Assembly (NCBI GenBank): GCA_034359265.1
Contig: CP136891.1
Location: forward strand, 48,972,001 to 49,036,000
DNA: 64,000 nt
Direction of reading: 5' to 3'
Source: Canna indica
Taxonomy: Eukaryota > Streptophyta > Magnoliopsida > Zingiberales > Cannaceae
Under the pieces are notes generated by a model. That model had not been told where the DNA came from and ran no database searches. It saw only the letters and a program-made list of their open reading frames with translations. This document shows, one piece after another, positions 20,336 to 31,506 of the stretch. The position numbers were made by a program, and so were the translations under genes. Each line of letters begins with the position of its first letter. Positions within the stretch are counted from its first letter, which is position 1.

Positions 20336-22307
20336 TGGTGTAGAAGCTTATCTTGGCTTCATTCATCCCAAACCTTTTGATGAGCTCCTTTGTGTACTTG
20401 GCTTGATTGATCAAGATTCCTTTGTTGGTTTGCTTGATTTGGAGACCAAGCATGAAGGAGAGCTCTCCCATCATGCTCATCTCAAACTCATCTTGCATAC
20501 GCTTAGCAAACCACTTACAAAGAATTTCATTAGTAGCACAAAAAATTATGTCATCAACATAAATTTGAACTAATAACATATCATTTTCATGATGCTTAAT
20601 AAAAAGTGAAACATTGGCTTTTCCAACATTAAAACCTTGTTCAATTAAAATATTTGAAAGCCTTTCATACCAAGCCCTAGGGGCTTGTTTTAAACCATAT
20701 AATGTCTTTTTAAGTTTGAAAACATGATTTGGAAACTCAAAACTTTCAAATTCGGGGGGTTGTTCAACATAAACTTCTTCACTAATGAAACCATTTAAAA
20801 ATATACTTTTAACATCCATTTGGAAAAGTTTAAAACCCTTAAAGCTAGCATATGCCAAAAGCATTCTAATTGTTTCTAATCTAGCTACTGGAGCATAAGT
20901 TTCATTATAATCTATCCCTTCTTGTTGATTGTACCCTTGTGCCACTAACCTAGCTTTGTTTCTAATGACTAATCCTCCTTCATCTAGCTTATTTCTAAAT
21001 ACCCATTTAGTCCCAATTATAGTTTGTTCACTAGTTCTAGGTACTAAGTCCCATACATCATTTCTAGCAAATTGGTTGAGTTCTTCTTGCATAGCTAGTA
21101 CCCAAAACTCATCTTCTATTGCTTCCTTAATGTTCTTAGGCTCAACTTGAGATATAAAAGCTACATATTGACAAATATTCTTGAGTTTAGAGCGCGTTAC
21201 CACTCCCGTTGAAGGTTTTCCAATGACTTGATCCATTGGATGATCCCTTACCAATCGATATCCTTTAGGGAGAGGCGGTGGAGCTTCTTCTTCATCATCC
21301 TCAACTTGAGGTAGATTCAGGGATGGTGGATCTTCGTGCTGAGTTTCCACATTATCTTCATCCTCCACCTCTTTGTCATGAAGTGTGAGATCCTCAAGTT
21401 CCTCACCTACATTTACAATCTTCACATTTCTAGAAGAATCACTAGTTTCATTAAACATGACATACATAGATTCTTCAACAATCATAGTTCTACGATTGTA
21501 AACTCTATATGTCTTAGAATTAATGGAGTAACCTAGGAAAATCCCTTCATCAGATTTAGAATCAAATTTTCCTAAATTCTCCTTAGTATTTAATATGAAA
21601 CATTTGCATCCAAAAACATGAAAATATCCCACATTTGGGATTTTACCATTCCAAAGCTCAAAATGTGTTTTCTTAATTTTAGGTGTTAATAAAACTCGAT
21701 TAAGAACATAGCAAGAGGTATTTATGGCTTTGGCCCAAAAATACTTAGGCAAATTATTTTCACATAGCATGGTCCTAGCCATCTCTTGTAAGGTTCTATT
21801 CTTCCTCTCAACCACTCCATTTTGTTGAGGGGTCCTAGGGGAAGAAAAGGTATGTTCAATACACAAATCATCACAAAATTTGGAAAAATTTTCATTTTTA
21901 AACTCTCCTCCATTATCACTTCTAATTTTTAAAATAGAAACTCCTTTCTCATTTGTAACTTTCTTAGTAAACTTTTTGAAAAACTCAAAAGTTTCATTTT
22001 TCATAGCTAAAAAGAAAACCCATATAAATCTAGAAAAATCATCAACTAATACATAACAATATAGCTTTCCACTTAGACTAGCTACATCACATGGACCAAA
22101 AAGATCGATGTGCACAAGCTCATGAATTCTAGATGTACTAACTTGATTAATGTTATGAAATGAAGATTTTACTTGCTTACCTAGTTGACATGCATCACAA
22201 AGTTTATCTTTTTCAAATTTTATCTTGGGTAATCCTTTAACTAAATCTTCCTTAGATATTTCTTGGATAAGGCTCATGCTAGCATGTACTAGCCTTCTAT
22301 GCCACAA
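20313..22307 (-). pseudogene. Copia integrase and reverse transcriptase
   Basis: A 664-residue open frame. The integrase zinc domain WHRRLVHAS...CDACQLGKQ is intact (HHCC). The catalytic residues lie in VHIDLFGPCDVAS, KIRSDNGGEFKN and QQNGVVERKNRTLQEMA (D, D, E present). RT begins near residue 410: ARNDVWDLVPRTSEQTIIGT, then FQMDVKSIFLNGFISEEVYV and the catalytic LLVQIYVDDIIF. The open frame ends at a frameshift near 20345 where RT continues in 19970-20335. Upstream in the same frame a TAG near 22322 separates it from GAG-pre sequence, so 22307 is not the natural start. It is the longest unbroken ORF in the window. Confidence 0.93.
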
Positions 22308-22329
22308 CCAAGAGTCATTCTACATGGCA

Positions 22330-22735
22330 ACTAAGCATCTAGCATCGGGATTTGGCAAGGCATTTAAATCTAAGGTGTAGACATTTTCTTGCCTATTTCC
22401 AATAAACATGATATCATTTGATGGTGCACTCCTAATGATACATTTAGATGATTAAAAAATAATTATGTATCCATTGTCACATAATTGTGATATGCTAATC
22501 AAGTTATGCTTTAACCCATCAACTAATAAAACATTCTTAATGCATGGGTAAGGAAGTATACCTATATCACCAATGCCAATAATCTTACCTTTGGCATTGT
22601 CTTCAAATGTGACATGTCCACCATCTTTGTTTGATAGGGTTGCAAATAAGTTGATGTCACCCGTCATGTGCTTTGAGCAACCACTATCCAATATCCATGT
22701 GCTTCTACTTGCTTGAGGATGCTTCTCCATCTACA
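22330..22735 (-). pseudogene. Copia protease and GAG-pre-integrase segment
   Basis: The segment 22452-22730 carries the copia aspartic protease signature WILDSGCSKHMTGD and the typical GLKHNLISISQLCDNGY. After a TAA at 22452 the frame continues as FIGNRQENVYTLDLNALPNP, the GAG-pre-integrase linker, to a TAG near 22322. The Asp of DSGCS is kept. The protease would cleave the gag-pol polyprotein. Confidence 0.87.
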
Positions 22736-22790
22736 GAAGGAGAAAAAACAATTTTAGGTACCTAGATTTTCTTGGGTCCTTGAGTGTTAG

Positions 22791-23300
22791 TCATTTAGGA
22801 ACCCATGCAAATCTTGCATGTGGGTTCCTCCTCAAAGCACAATCCCTAGACATATGACCAAATATGCCACAAGAAAAATAATTTCCATTAAATTTTCTTC
22901 TATTGTATGTGTGAGCATGGAAGTGTGATGATTTTTTCTTATGGACAACCTTAGGCATGGCATTTTGTATGGTTGTCATCTTTTCATTAAGCATGCAAAG
23001 TTCTTTTTTCAATGTTAGCATGCTATTATTCAAGTGCTCTACTTGATCACTTAAATACTTGTTTTCATCTTCTAATTTTTTGTTGTCATTTCCTAGGTCC
23101 TTCTTAGCTTTCTCTAGGGTGTGTGTCTCTTCCTTAAGGGTGTCTACTTCTTTTCTTAAGGCATTGCATGAGAGTAATAAACTATCATTCTCAAGCTCTA
23201 AAGATTTATTGTCCTTTTTAAGATCTTTAAATTTTCTCCTAATAGCAATAAATTTATCATGCATTTGTTCAAATTCATTTTCTAGCTCTTCTTGAGTAAA
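22791..23300 (-). pseudogene. Copia gag C-terminal coiled coil and second knuckle
   Basis: 157 residues include a long charged coiled coil (SLELENDSLLLSCNALRKEV, then LEKAKKDLGNDNKKLEDENK), as in SIRE gags, followed by a second zinc knuckle ending FSCGIFGHMSRDC. The first knuckle Cys is replaced: the codon is TAT where TGT would fit the CCHC pattern. The frame is offset from the previous gag segment near 23300-23320. Confidence 0.82.
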
Positions 23301-23321
23301 AGAAACTTCACCTAAAGTAAA

Positions 23322-24335
23322 TCATACCTCATCATCATTTGCCATCAAGCAAAGATTTGCCTTTTCACTATTTGTGTCTTCTTCACTTGATGAGGCCTCA
23401 CTTTCATCCCACGAAGCCATCATTGCCTTCTTCTTCTTCTTGTATTTGTCCTTCTTGTGAGGGTTGGATGTGGAAGCCATCTTGAGAAGTGGGCAATCCT
23501 TCCTTAGGTTCCCGACCTTGTTGCAATGATAGCATATATAGCTTCCTCTTCCCTTCCTCAAGCCTCCCCTCATGAAACTCATAAATCTTCTAGCTAGCAT
23601 CACCATTTCTTCAAAGTCATCCATCTCTTCCTCGGATGATGATGACTCTTCTCCTCGATGTGATGCTTTTAAGGCAATGGTCTTGCCTTTGGGGGCATCT
23701 TCCTCTCAGTATTGCTTCATGTGGGTCTCATGTGTCATGAGAGACCCAGTGAGCTCGGTGATCTTCAAGATACTCATGTCCTTTGCTTCCATGATTGCTA
23801 TGACCTTGGGCTCCCAAGATTTTGGAAGGGAACGGAGGAGCTTCCTTACCTTCTCCTCTTCCCTTATTTCTCTGCCAAGGTTAGCTAAGCCATTTGTAAT
23901 ATTTTGAAATCTAGCATACATGGCATCAATGGAGTCATGCGATAACATTTTAAATATTTCATAATCATGCATGAGTAGATTTATTTTGGATTCCTTTACT
24001 TGTGAAGTCCCTTCATGTGTGGTCTCTAGGACCTTCCATAGTTCATATGCAGACTTACAGGTAGAAATCCTATTGAACTCATTAATTGATAGGCCGCAAT
24101 ATAATGCATTGACAACCTTTGCATTCACATTAAACAGTGTAATTTCTTCTTGGTCCCACTCATCCATGTCCTTAGTGGGTTGCTTATACTCTACTTGAAT
24201 CATCCTTCATACATCCATGCCTAGAGATTGTAAGAAGCCATTCATACGAATCTTCCAGTAGGCATAGTTGTTTCCATTGAATAGTGGTGGAGTATGAGTA
24301 GAGGACCCTTGAGCTAGTTGGATTTCACTCGACAT
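23322..24335 (-). pseudogene. Copia gag, inner copy
   Basis: The coding start at 24335 (MSSEIQLAQGSS) is followed by the UBN2/gag_pre domain: YELWKVLETTHEGTSQVKES, then ESKINLLMHDYEIFKMLSHD and KVRKLLRSLPKSWEPKVIAI. A TGA near 24208 (where the outer copy has Trp) and a TGA at 23706 (where the outer copy has Arg) interrupt it. The segment 23322-23624 has an acidic stretch and the knuckle CYHCNKVGNLRKDC, in which the usual His is Asn. This copy connects to the coiled coil and pol and has its own PBS at 24379-24390. Confidence 0.87.
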
Positions 24336-24378
24336 CTTAAATTGTAGGGAAGATGGTTAAATCTTGACCTACGACCTT

Positions 24379-24390
24379 GCTCTGATACCA
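24379..24390 (-). promoter_or_regulatory. Internal copia primer binding site
   Basis: GCTCTGATACCA on the plus strand is a perfect complement of the TGGTATCAGAGC Met-tRNA PBS. It is two bases from TGTTGTCTGAAATCC, the start of an internal LTR piece. It marks a second 5' end inside the element. Confidence 0.88.
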
Positions 24391-24392
24391 AT

Positions 24393-24925
24393 TGTTGTCT
24401 GAAATCCGACAATAGAAGGGGGGTTGAATCGTATCTGTCCTTGTTTCAGTTTTATCAATTTTCTTTTTGCTTAGTTTCAACTTCAAGTGAATGCAAATGT
24501 AACTTAGCAATGTGTGTTATCAATTATCAAAAACAATAATGAGCAAACATTCAAAGCACTGCAAACACGAAGAAATATAGTGGTTCGGCCAACCGCCTAC
24601 TCCTCACCAAGGATTTCTAACCAACTACTTTATAGAACTTGTGTTTCCCTTTGAATACAACTGAGGACACAATTCTGACCTCTTTGAGAATTTCTCAAAC
24701 CTATTCACCTAGGCAAAACACAAATCTACAAAGCCTAACCCTAAGTGTTTCTCTAGCACACCTATCAAGCTATTACTGGTTAAAACAAGTTTAAAAACAA
24801 CTTCAAATACAATGAAAAAGAGCCAGGAATTTGAGAGAAGGACCAATGCTCTTTTCCCAAGCCTTCGATCTCCTTCCTTAGGTGCCCGGCCTTGTTGCCG
24901 GAAGTGCAGGGCGCGCAGCAATCGA
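24393..24925 (-). repeat. Partial copia LTR trapped inside the element
   Basis: It starts TGTTGTCTGAAATCC as the flanking LTRs do and follows them for about 460 bp to CCCAAGCCTTC. It then shows a 40-bp gag-like piece, a short LTR piece GGCGCGCAGCAATCGAT, and passes into gag at about 24928. The rest of the LTR, with its palindrome cluster and TATA region, is absent. Confidence 0.87.
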
Positions 24926-24927
24926 TC

Positions 24928-25766
24928 TCCTTCCTTAGGTGCCCAGCCTTGTTGCAATGATAGCATGTATAGCTTCCTCTTCCCTTCCTCAAGCCTCCCC
25001 TCATGAAACTCATAAACCTTCTAGCTAGCATCGCCATTTCTTCAAAGTCACCCATCTCTTCCTCGGATGATGATGACTCTTCTCCTCGATGTGATGCTTT
25101 TAAGGCAATGGTCTTGCCTTTGGGGGCATCTTCCTCCCGGTATTGCTTCATGTGGGTCTCATGTGTCATGCGTGACCCAATGAGCTCGGTGATCTTCAAG
25201 ATACTCATGTTCTTTGCTTCCAGGATTGCTATGACCTTGGGCTCCCAAGATTTTGGAAGGGAACGGAGGAGCTTCCTTACCTTCTCCTCTTCCCTTATTT
25301 CTCCACCAAGGTTAACTAAGGCATTTGTAATATTTTGAAATCTAGCATACATGGCATCAATGGATTCATGCGATAACATTTTAAACATTTCATAATCATG
25401 CATGAGTAGATTTATTTTGGATTCCTTTACTTGTGAAGTCCCTTCATGTGTGGTCTCTAGGACCTTCCATAATTCATAAGAAGACATACATGTAGAAATC
25501 CTATTAAACTCATTAATTGATAGGCCACAATACAAAGCATTGACGGCCTTTGCATTTGCATTGAAAAGTTTAATCTCTTCTTGGTCCCATTCATCCAAGT
25601 TCTTATTGGGTTGCTTATATTCTACTAAAATCATCCTCCATACATCTATGCCTAGAGATTGTTGGAAGCCATTCATACGAATCTTCCAGTATGCATAATT
25701 ATTTCCATCGAATAGTGGTGGAGTATGAGTAGACGACCCTTGAGCTAGTTGGATTTCACTAGACAT
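24928..25766 (-). pseudogene. Copia gag, outer copy (truncated)
   Basis: It starts at ATG 25766 (MSSEIQLAQGSSTHTPPLFD) and reads 280 codons without a stop through the gag_pre/UBN2 domain (YAYWKIRMNGFQQSLGIDVW, then ESKINLLMHDYEMFKMLSHE, RSLPKSWEPKVIAILEAKNM) to the knuckle start CYHCNKAGHLRKE. There it breaks into trapped LTR sequence; the ORF runs on to 24780 as read-through. The missing final knuckle Cys shows the fragment is not functional alone. It is better preserved than the inner copy, which has two stops. Confidence 0.87.
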
Positions 25767-25809
25767 CTTAAATTGTAGGGAAGATGGTTAAATCTTGGCC
25801 TACGACCTT

Positions 25810-25821
25810 GCTCTGATATCA
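25810..25821 (-). promoter_or_regulatory. Copia outer primer binding site
   Basis: GCTCTGATATCA on the plus strand is the Met-tRNA PBS complement with one C-to-T change, two bases inside the 5' LTR. Confidence 0.85.
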
Positions 25822-25823
25822 AT

Positions 25824-27282
25824 TATTGTATGAAATCCGACACTAGAAGGGGGGTTGAATAGTATTGGTCCCTTTTTATTTGATCAATTTTTCTTTTTAC
25901 TCAATTTAACTTCAATCAAATGCAAATGTATCTTAACAATGGATGTGATCAAATATCAAGAGCAATAATGATCAAATATTGAAAGCAATACAAACACAAT
26001 CAATTATAGTGGTTCGGCCAACTGCCTACTCCACTACCTTGGCTCCTCAACTAGGATTTCTAACCAACTGCTTTATAGAACTTGTGTTTCCCTTTGAATA
26101 CAACTGAGGACACTCTTCTCACCTCTTTGAGAACTCCTCAAACCTATTTACCTAGGCAAAACACAAATCTACAAAGCCTAACCCTAAGTGTTTCTCTAGC
26201 ACACCTAGCAAGCTATTACAGGTGAAAACAAGTTTAAAATAATTTCAAAAACAATGAAAAAGAGCTAGGAATTTGAGAGAAGAATCAATGCTCTTTTCCC
26301 AAGCCTTCAAGCCTTCAACTTGCCAGTAAATGAGCTTGAGTCGTAGCAGAGTTGAGGAGCAGTGGGCGCTTGAAGAAGAACGTTGACGGAAGAACAAAGC
26401 GCGCAGCAATCGATTTCTTTGAAGGCTTAAATCACTTCTTAAATGCTCAATAATATATCTAAGGAGTCTTAAGGGAGTTAGGGTTACTTATAACCCTCAA
26501 TTGAACGGGCTGTTCAACGAGCGAAAAACTTGTCGTTATAGCCATTCGGTCGCTTGCCAGTCGATTGTCGATCGATCGACCGATCGACTGCCTACGACTG
26601 CTACCCTTTCTGTGCTTTACTTACACCGTCCGATCAACCGGCTGGTCGACCGAATGGATCGTGACTATATTGATCCACAATCCGATCGACCAATCGGTCA
26701 ACCGATACAGTTAAGCCAAAGGCGCGATTGGCGATCTACAATCCAGTCGACCGATCGATCGACCGATGCACCTTCTGCCAAATTTTGGCTTCGGTCGATC
26801 GACCGACATAGCCTTCAACCAATTTTTTAGCAACTTCGATTGACCGACAGGTCGACCGAATGGCTACTGCCATTTTGTGGAATCATTCGGTTGACCGAAT
26901 AAGCTACTACCGTTTTATGCCTTGTTCGATCGATTCACCGGTCGACCGAACTCAAGCTGAGGCTGATATTTACTTTGAATTTGTTACATGCTTTTTCATG
27001 GATTTAGTTACCAAGTTTTAACTTGGATATCTTTACAATTTGTCTTGGGATAAAATCATCCTAGGGGTATATTACATGATTTCTACTTGATCTGTACCCG
27101 AGCCTTTCTTTGACGTTTTCTTCTTCCATTTCTTTGACGGTCTTTTCTTTCATTTCGTTTGAACGAACTTCGCATGCTTATCGCAACCTCAACCTGAACT
27201 CCAAACTTCGCACATAGATTAAATACATGTTTGTTATCATCAAAATGAAGATCGAAGCTTGAGAGAAACTCTTAAGCCAACA
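25824..27282 (-). repeat. Copia 5' LTR (minus-strand element)
   Basis: 1459 bp, starting TATTGTATGAAATCC (G-to-A change in the terminal TGTTG) and ending GCCAACA. The GGTCGACCG palindrome cluster lies at 26540-26960. The flank CCCTT at 27283-27287 matches 17742-17746. Confidence 0.9.
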
Positions 27283-28261
27283 CCCTTCCCTCCGAGGTTC
27301 GGCAGCCCTAGGACGGACCTAGGGGTGCTCGGCCAAGGGTGGAGCAAGGGTAACCTCAAGGTGTTCGATGAAATGCCTAAGCGAGGGATCTTGATTGTCT
27401 TGTAGTTTATATCTTTATTTGTTCATTTAAATGCGTTCTTATATGATCAAGCATGCTTTGTGTGTAATCTGTGATTTTTGGAAAAATCATATTTTTAACC
27501 AGCGAATTCCGATTGTCCCTACGCATCTCGTCGAGCAAGTTCGGAGGGCTTTTTTCGATTGCTCCCGAGTTAATTTATACTAGGATAAGTTCAGAGGGCC
27601 TTCCCGATTATCCTAGTATGTGTTGTTTCCTTAGGGCATGGTAGGCTTAGGCATGTTGTTCTTCACCATATGGGTGTTGGCTGCCTTCGGGCAGGTAGTG
27701 GCCAGATGGTCTAATAGCTAGTCAAACTTTCGTGACCTTATTCTTATAGAGTTGGATGTTATGCTATTGCTTATCTTTGTGCTATTTTATTATGGGGGTT
27801 GGTTGAACCGCTCACTGAGTTCTTTGAACTCACCCGTTGTCATAGTTTTGTTTTGCATAGCTTGACCGATGAGGTGGGCTGGAGCACTTAGCGCAGCTGG
27901 AGGGCAGAGGAGCCACATGAAATCATAGCAGTCCTAGTTAGGGGTCATCTTCGAGTCTGTAGTAGGTTGTCATGCACTTTTGTTTTGGTATTTGGAGTTG
28001 TAGTCCCGTGGGGACATTCATATTTTATTCAGTTTTTATTTATTAAAAGAACTGTCGCTCTTCGATTTATTTATTTCCGCACTTGAGATATTTATTTAAA
28101 ACCTTGTTGTTTTAAAATGAAAAACTGTTTGGTTCTTTTTATTTTTAAAACCTGTTGTTTATTCTGCTATCTTATGATGTTGGCATGTGCATGAGTTAGG
28201 CTGTGGGGTATAGGAACATATATCCTGGCCGGTCACGTGACCCTATATTTGGGGCATGATA
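27283..28261 (+). repeat. Tekay 3' LTR, second part
   Basis: It resumes the LTR broken at 17746, beginning with the duplicated CCCTT. It holds two units of the inverted-repeat array (27533-27564, 27577-27619), the conserved hairpin pair (27797-27832) and the GCAGCTGGAGGGCA block. It ends GGGGCATGATA, a decayed GGGGCGTGACA. The element ends here, against CACTA transposase sequence. Confidence 0.88.
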
Positions 28262-28768
28262 GGGGCTTTGGTCAAACACAAAACTGGGTGAAAAAAAGTA
28301 TCTTTTGGGAATTGCTATATTGGAGTTCATTACTGATTCAGTAATATTTGGATGTCATGCACATTGAAAAAAATATGTTTGATAATATTTTCATCACTTT
28401 GATGGATGTTTTCGAAAAAACTAAAGATAATGTCAAGGCCTGACATGATCTGAAAATACTTTGTAAGAGGCATGAGTTGGAGTTACAAGAGGTCAACAAA
28501 TGATATGTGAAGTCGATGGCCCCGTATGTGTTAAATAAACAATAGATCAAAGATGTTTGTCAATGGATAAAAGAACTCAAATTACCTGATGAATATGCCT
28601 CAAACTTATCTCGATGTATGAACGTCGATGATTGCAAAATATTAGGGATGAAGAGCCACGATTGTCATGTATTCATGCAGAGATTGCTTTCAATCGCATT
28701 TTGAGATCTTCTATTCGATAATATTTGGGGTTTGTTGACTGAATTAAGTATGCTTTTTAGAAATATTT
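28262..28768 (+). pseudogene. CACTA TNP2 transposase fragment
   Basis: Degraded reading in several frames: near 28345-28400 it matches the CACTA block around the conserved DVMHIEKN motif (here DVMHIEKNMF-like), followed by a segment like NLDVMH...LMDVFEKTKDN. It then has MAPYVLNKQ and LSRCMNVDDCKILGMKSHDCH near 28515-28670. These are the end of TNP2 and start of DUF4218. Several stops and shifts are present. The fragment stops at the LTR insertion at 28769 and is continued at 31083. Confidence 0.78.
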
Positions 28769-31082
28769 TGTCACACCCCAACTGAGGGTCGTGTGATCGG
28801 CCAGGGTCTACATACTATCCTGTAGCCTATTACCTACACTGACCATCGAGAAAACCAGAACACATCGAATAAACGAAACCACAATACAAATTTTATTTAA
28901 ATTCTCAAAGTTCACAAATATATTTTTCAAAACCAAAGAAGAAAAGCTAACATCATCACAAACTGGAACATCTCAAGTTCAAAGTTTATTACAAGCTTTA
29001 AAAACCACAACTGTCAGTGTAGGAAAATGACAACACAATAACTAGATTATGACTAAAGGACGCCGCTACGAGATTAGCACCACTGCCTGCCCTCCAGCTG
29101 CACCATGATGACAAGCCTCAACTCACTGATCATGCTCTGCAAAACAAAATGAAACAAACCATGAGTCCACTTGGGACTCAGTGAGCAGTTCTTCCGATCC
29201 TCCACATAATCCTCAAATCGGCATGCATAAACATATAAGATAGCATAGCATATAGTCAGGGAGGTAAGTTACTTTTGATAGGACTACCGACCCCATGGGT
29301 CGTTCTGTATAGACCATATATTAGCAAAACCTGCCATAATGGCCTAATTAAGCCACTTGGCATTCGGCCCGTAGGGCCTACATATGGTCTAGGAATTCCG
29401 GCTATACCCGACCCTACCATACAAGGTAGAATCACATTGGCGCTCGGGCCACACCATATCAAGATGAAGTCAAGAAATCCCGGGCCATCGACTAGGATGG
29501 TCTACTAGTATCCGGACACCGTCTGGGGTAGGGATAGCTAGTCCCACCCAACTGGGGTCTGACACCTAGCTGGCCCGCTGGTGCATCTCAAGATTCAATC
29601 ACTAGCCGAGTCAAGCATTGGTCATTTACGACTGCCCATGCTTCTCGGCAGACCATCGCAAGCACATCACACAATCAAAATGTCCTAGAGTTTCCTTGTT
29701 TAAAATCCCGGGCGTCCGCCCGTGTTCAGTCCTTTATTTCTGGGTCAAAACATGCGTGCACTATTGCTCGCTAATTATTTCTTAGGTGTAAAACCTAACT
29801 AGTCTACCTTTGAGTTTTCATAAATAGCACACACCTCAGATTTTTCATGTTAATCATCTAGCATCATATACTCTCCTTGCTAATGTGAATTACATGTCAT
29901 AAACTTGAAAATGTACCCAATAACAAAATGGGACAACATATAAGCTATAGATGAATTACTTCACGTCACATACTATGTATAGCCACATGATTCAAAAATA
30001 AAGAATTTAAATAATTAATGAAATATTTCATGAATTAAACCAATAAGGATGGACAACAATCTTATAAGTATGTAAGTAGGAATTAAACCAATATAGATCT
30101 ACAGTTGCTATCAATTCTCAAGATGGACAACAATCTTATAATATAATTTGAACCTAACACTAAGCATGTAAGAAGGAATTCAAAATGACGTAACATGAAA
30201 TCCAGCGTATAGATCCGACAGCCCTGAGTTTTTCACCCCTCTCCATTGCTCAGCTGACTCAAGCAAGGTAACATCCTACTCGGCCGAGCCCTCTAAGGGA
30301 GGTGAACATGTTGTGACAACAACACAAGTATCAATACAAAGATCCAACATATAACGAACATAAAGCGATCTACAAGTTGCAAGACGAGTGAGGAAATTGG
30401 GGAAAATTTTGGCATGACCTTTCCCCTTTTTTCTCGACTCGACCAGCCCATATAGAAGCAAGAAAATCATGATTTGAAAGTACGAATTCGTAGGTACACA
30501 AATCGATTAAGTTCCAATACGAAAGAACACGTCGATCGGCAAAACAACTCGCGGAGAAACCCAATTTCAAGATCCATAGGGTCGGCCACCCGCCTCCCTT
30601 CAAAATCATGTTAACCACTCACCTTTGCTTGAGGAAGATGAAGGATCGGACATTGGCGATCTCGAATCTTCCGGTGATGATGCGATCTCCGGATTGACCA
30701 AGATCTCTCCTCTTTGCTCCTTCTCCCCCTCTCCCTATACGCTGCTTTGTGCGGCTCCTAGATGAGCCGCATGGCAGCTATGATGAGGGATTTTATTCCC
30801 TCACCTAACATGCCTTAATTGCCCTTACAACTTAACACTGACTCGACTCAGTCCGAGTTCGACTTGGGTTCTGACTCTATCCGTAACATGAGTCGATCTT
30901 AATTCAATTAAGGTACAAATACATAAAAGGAAAGAGTCATTAAACCAATTTAATTTCATACATCATTAGTTGAGTCATACCTTCTACTCGAGACGATTCT
31001 GAGGCTCGACTTGACTAACCCCGGGTCCGGCGCGTTGCACCAAAATAGAATTTTATATTAGGAAATTTTTTCGGGTCTTACA
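28769..31082 (-). repeat. Solo Tekay-type LTR inside CACTA transposase
   Basis: 2314 bp, beginning TGTCACACCCCAACTGAGGG and ending TTTTTTCGGGTCTTACA, the complement of the usual TGTAAGACCC...GGGGTGTGACA ends. The flanks are TATTT (28764-28768) and TGTTT (31083-31087), a 5-bp target duplication with one mismatch. It carries the conserved hairpin at 29161-29200. No PBS, PPT or coding sequence is present, so it is a solo LTR. Confidence 0.9.
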
Positions 31083-31400
31083 TGTTTGTGCAAATGTCCT
31101 TCAAGTCGAAGATATGTCAGTACTTGAAAGTAATATTGTTGAAATTATATGCAAGCTGGTGCAGTTTTTCCCTCCTGCCTTCTTTGACTTGATGGAGCAT
31201 CTACCAATACACTTGGCATACGAGGCACGAGTTGGTGGCCCCGTTCAATACCAATGGATGTACTTATTTGGAAGATACATGAATCGTTTGAAGAAAAAAG
31301 TAAAGAACATTGTAGCTGTTGAAGGATCAATATCTGAATCGTATATCATTCAAGAAATTTTAACATTCTGCTCATTTTACTTTGAATCGACAGTATAGAC
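31083..31400 (+). pseudogene. CACTA DUF4218 segment
   Basis: It continues the transposase after the solo LTR: VEDMSVLESNIVEIICKLVQ then FFPPAFFDLMEHLPIHLAYE and GGPVQYQWMYLFGRYM, the DUF4218 core. The frame stays open to 31398 with SISESYIIQEILTFCSFYFE, here without the intron seen at the same place in the first CACTA copy. It lies directly upstream of the DUF4216 part. Confidence 0.83.
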
Positions 31401-31506
31401 AAGATTTGATCATCTTCCAGGTAACGACGATATGGGAGTTCGATATTTAGATGACGTCCATCTCGTCCATCTGGTCATACTTTTGGTTCTCGTCCATCTC
31501 GACACT

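Larger units (their letters stand above)
17747..27282 (-). mobile_element. Ty1/copia SIRE-type element, composite internal region
   Basis: LTRs at 17747-19137 and 25824-27282 begin TGTTG/TATTG and end CCAACA on the plus strand. The element is flanked by CCCTT at 17742-17746 and 27283-27287. Read on the minus strand it has a Met-tRNA PBS (25810-25821), gag, protease, integrase, RT, RNase H and a PPT (19138-19151). RT motifs such as EFEMSMMGELSFMLGLQIKQ and ALYGLKQAPRAWYERL-type sequence point to the SIRE/Maximus lineage. Unusually, gag is present twice with a partial LTR and a second PBS between the copies (24379-24925). The element sits in the Tekay 3' LTR and so is younger than it. Confidence 0.92.
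11101..28261 (+). mobile_element. Ty3/gypsy Tekay (Del) element, interrupted by copia
   Basis: Element order: truncated 5' LTR (11101-11947), tRNA-Met PBS (11951-11962), gag with a CCHC knuckle, protease, RT, RNase H, integrase, chromodomain-like tail, PPT (16876-16888) and a 3' LTR that starts TGTAATATTC at 16889. The 3' LTR is split at 17746 by the copia element and resumes at 27283-28261. RT and integrase sequences and the C-terminal chromodomain position place it in the Tekay/Del chromovirus lineage. Many stops and several frameshifts make it inactive. The LTRs cannot be compared over full length because the 5' LTR has lost its first part. Confidence 0.9.
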
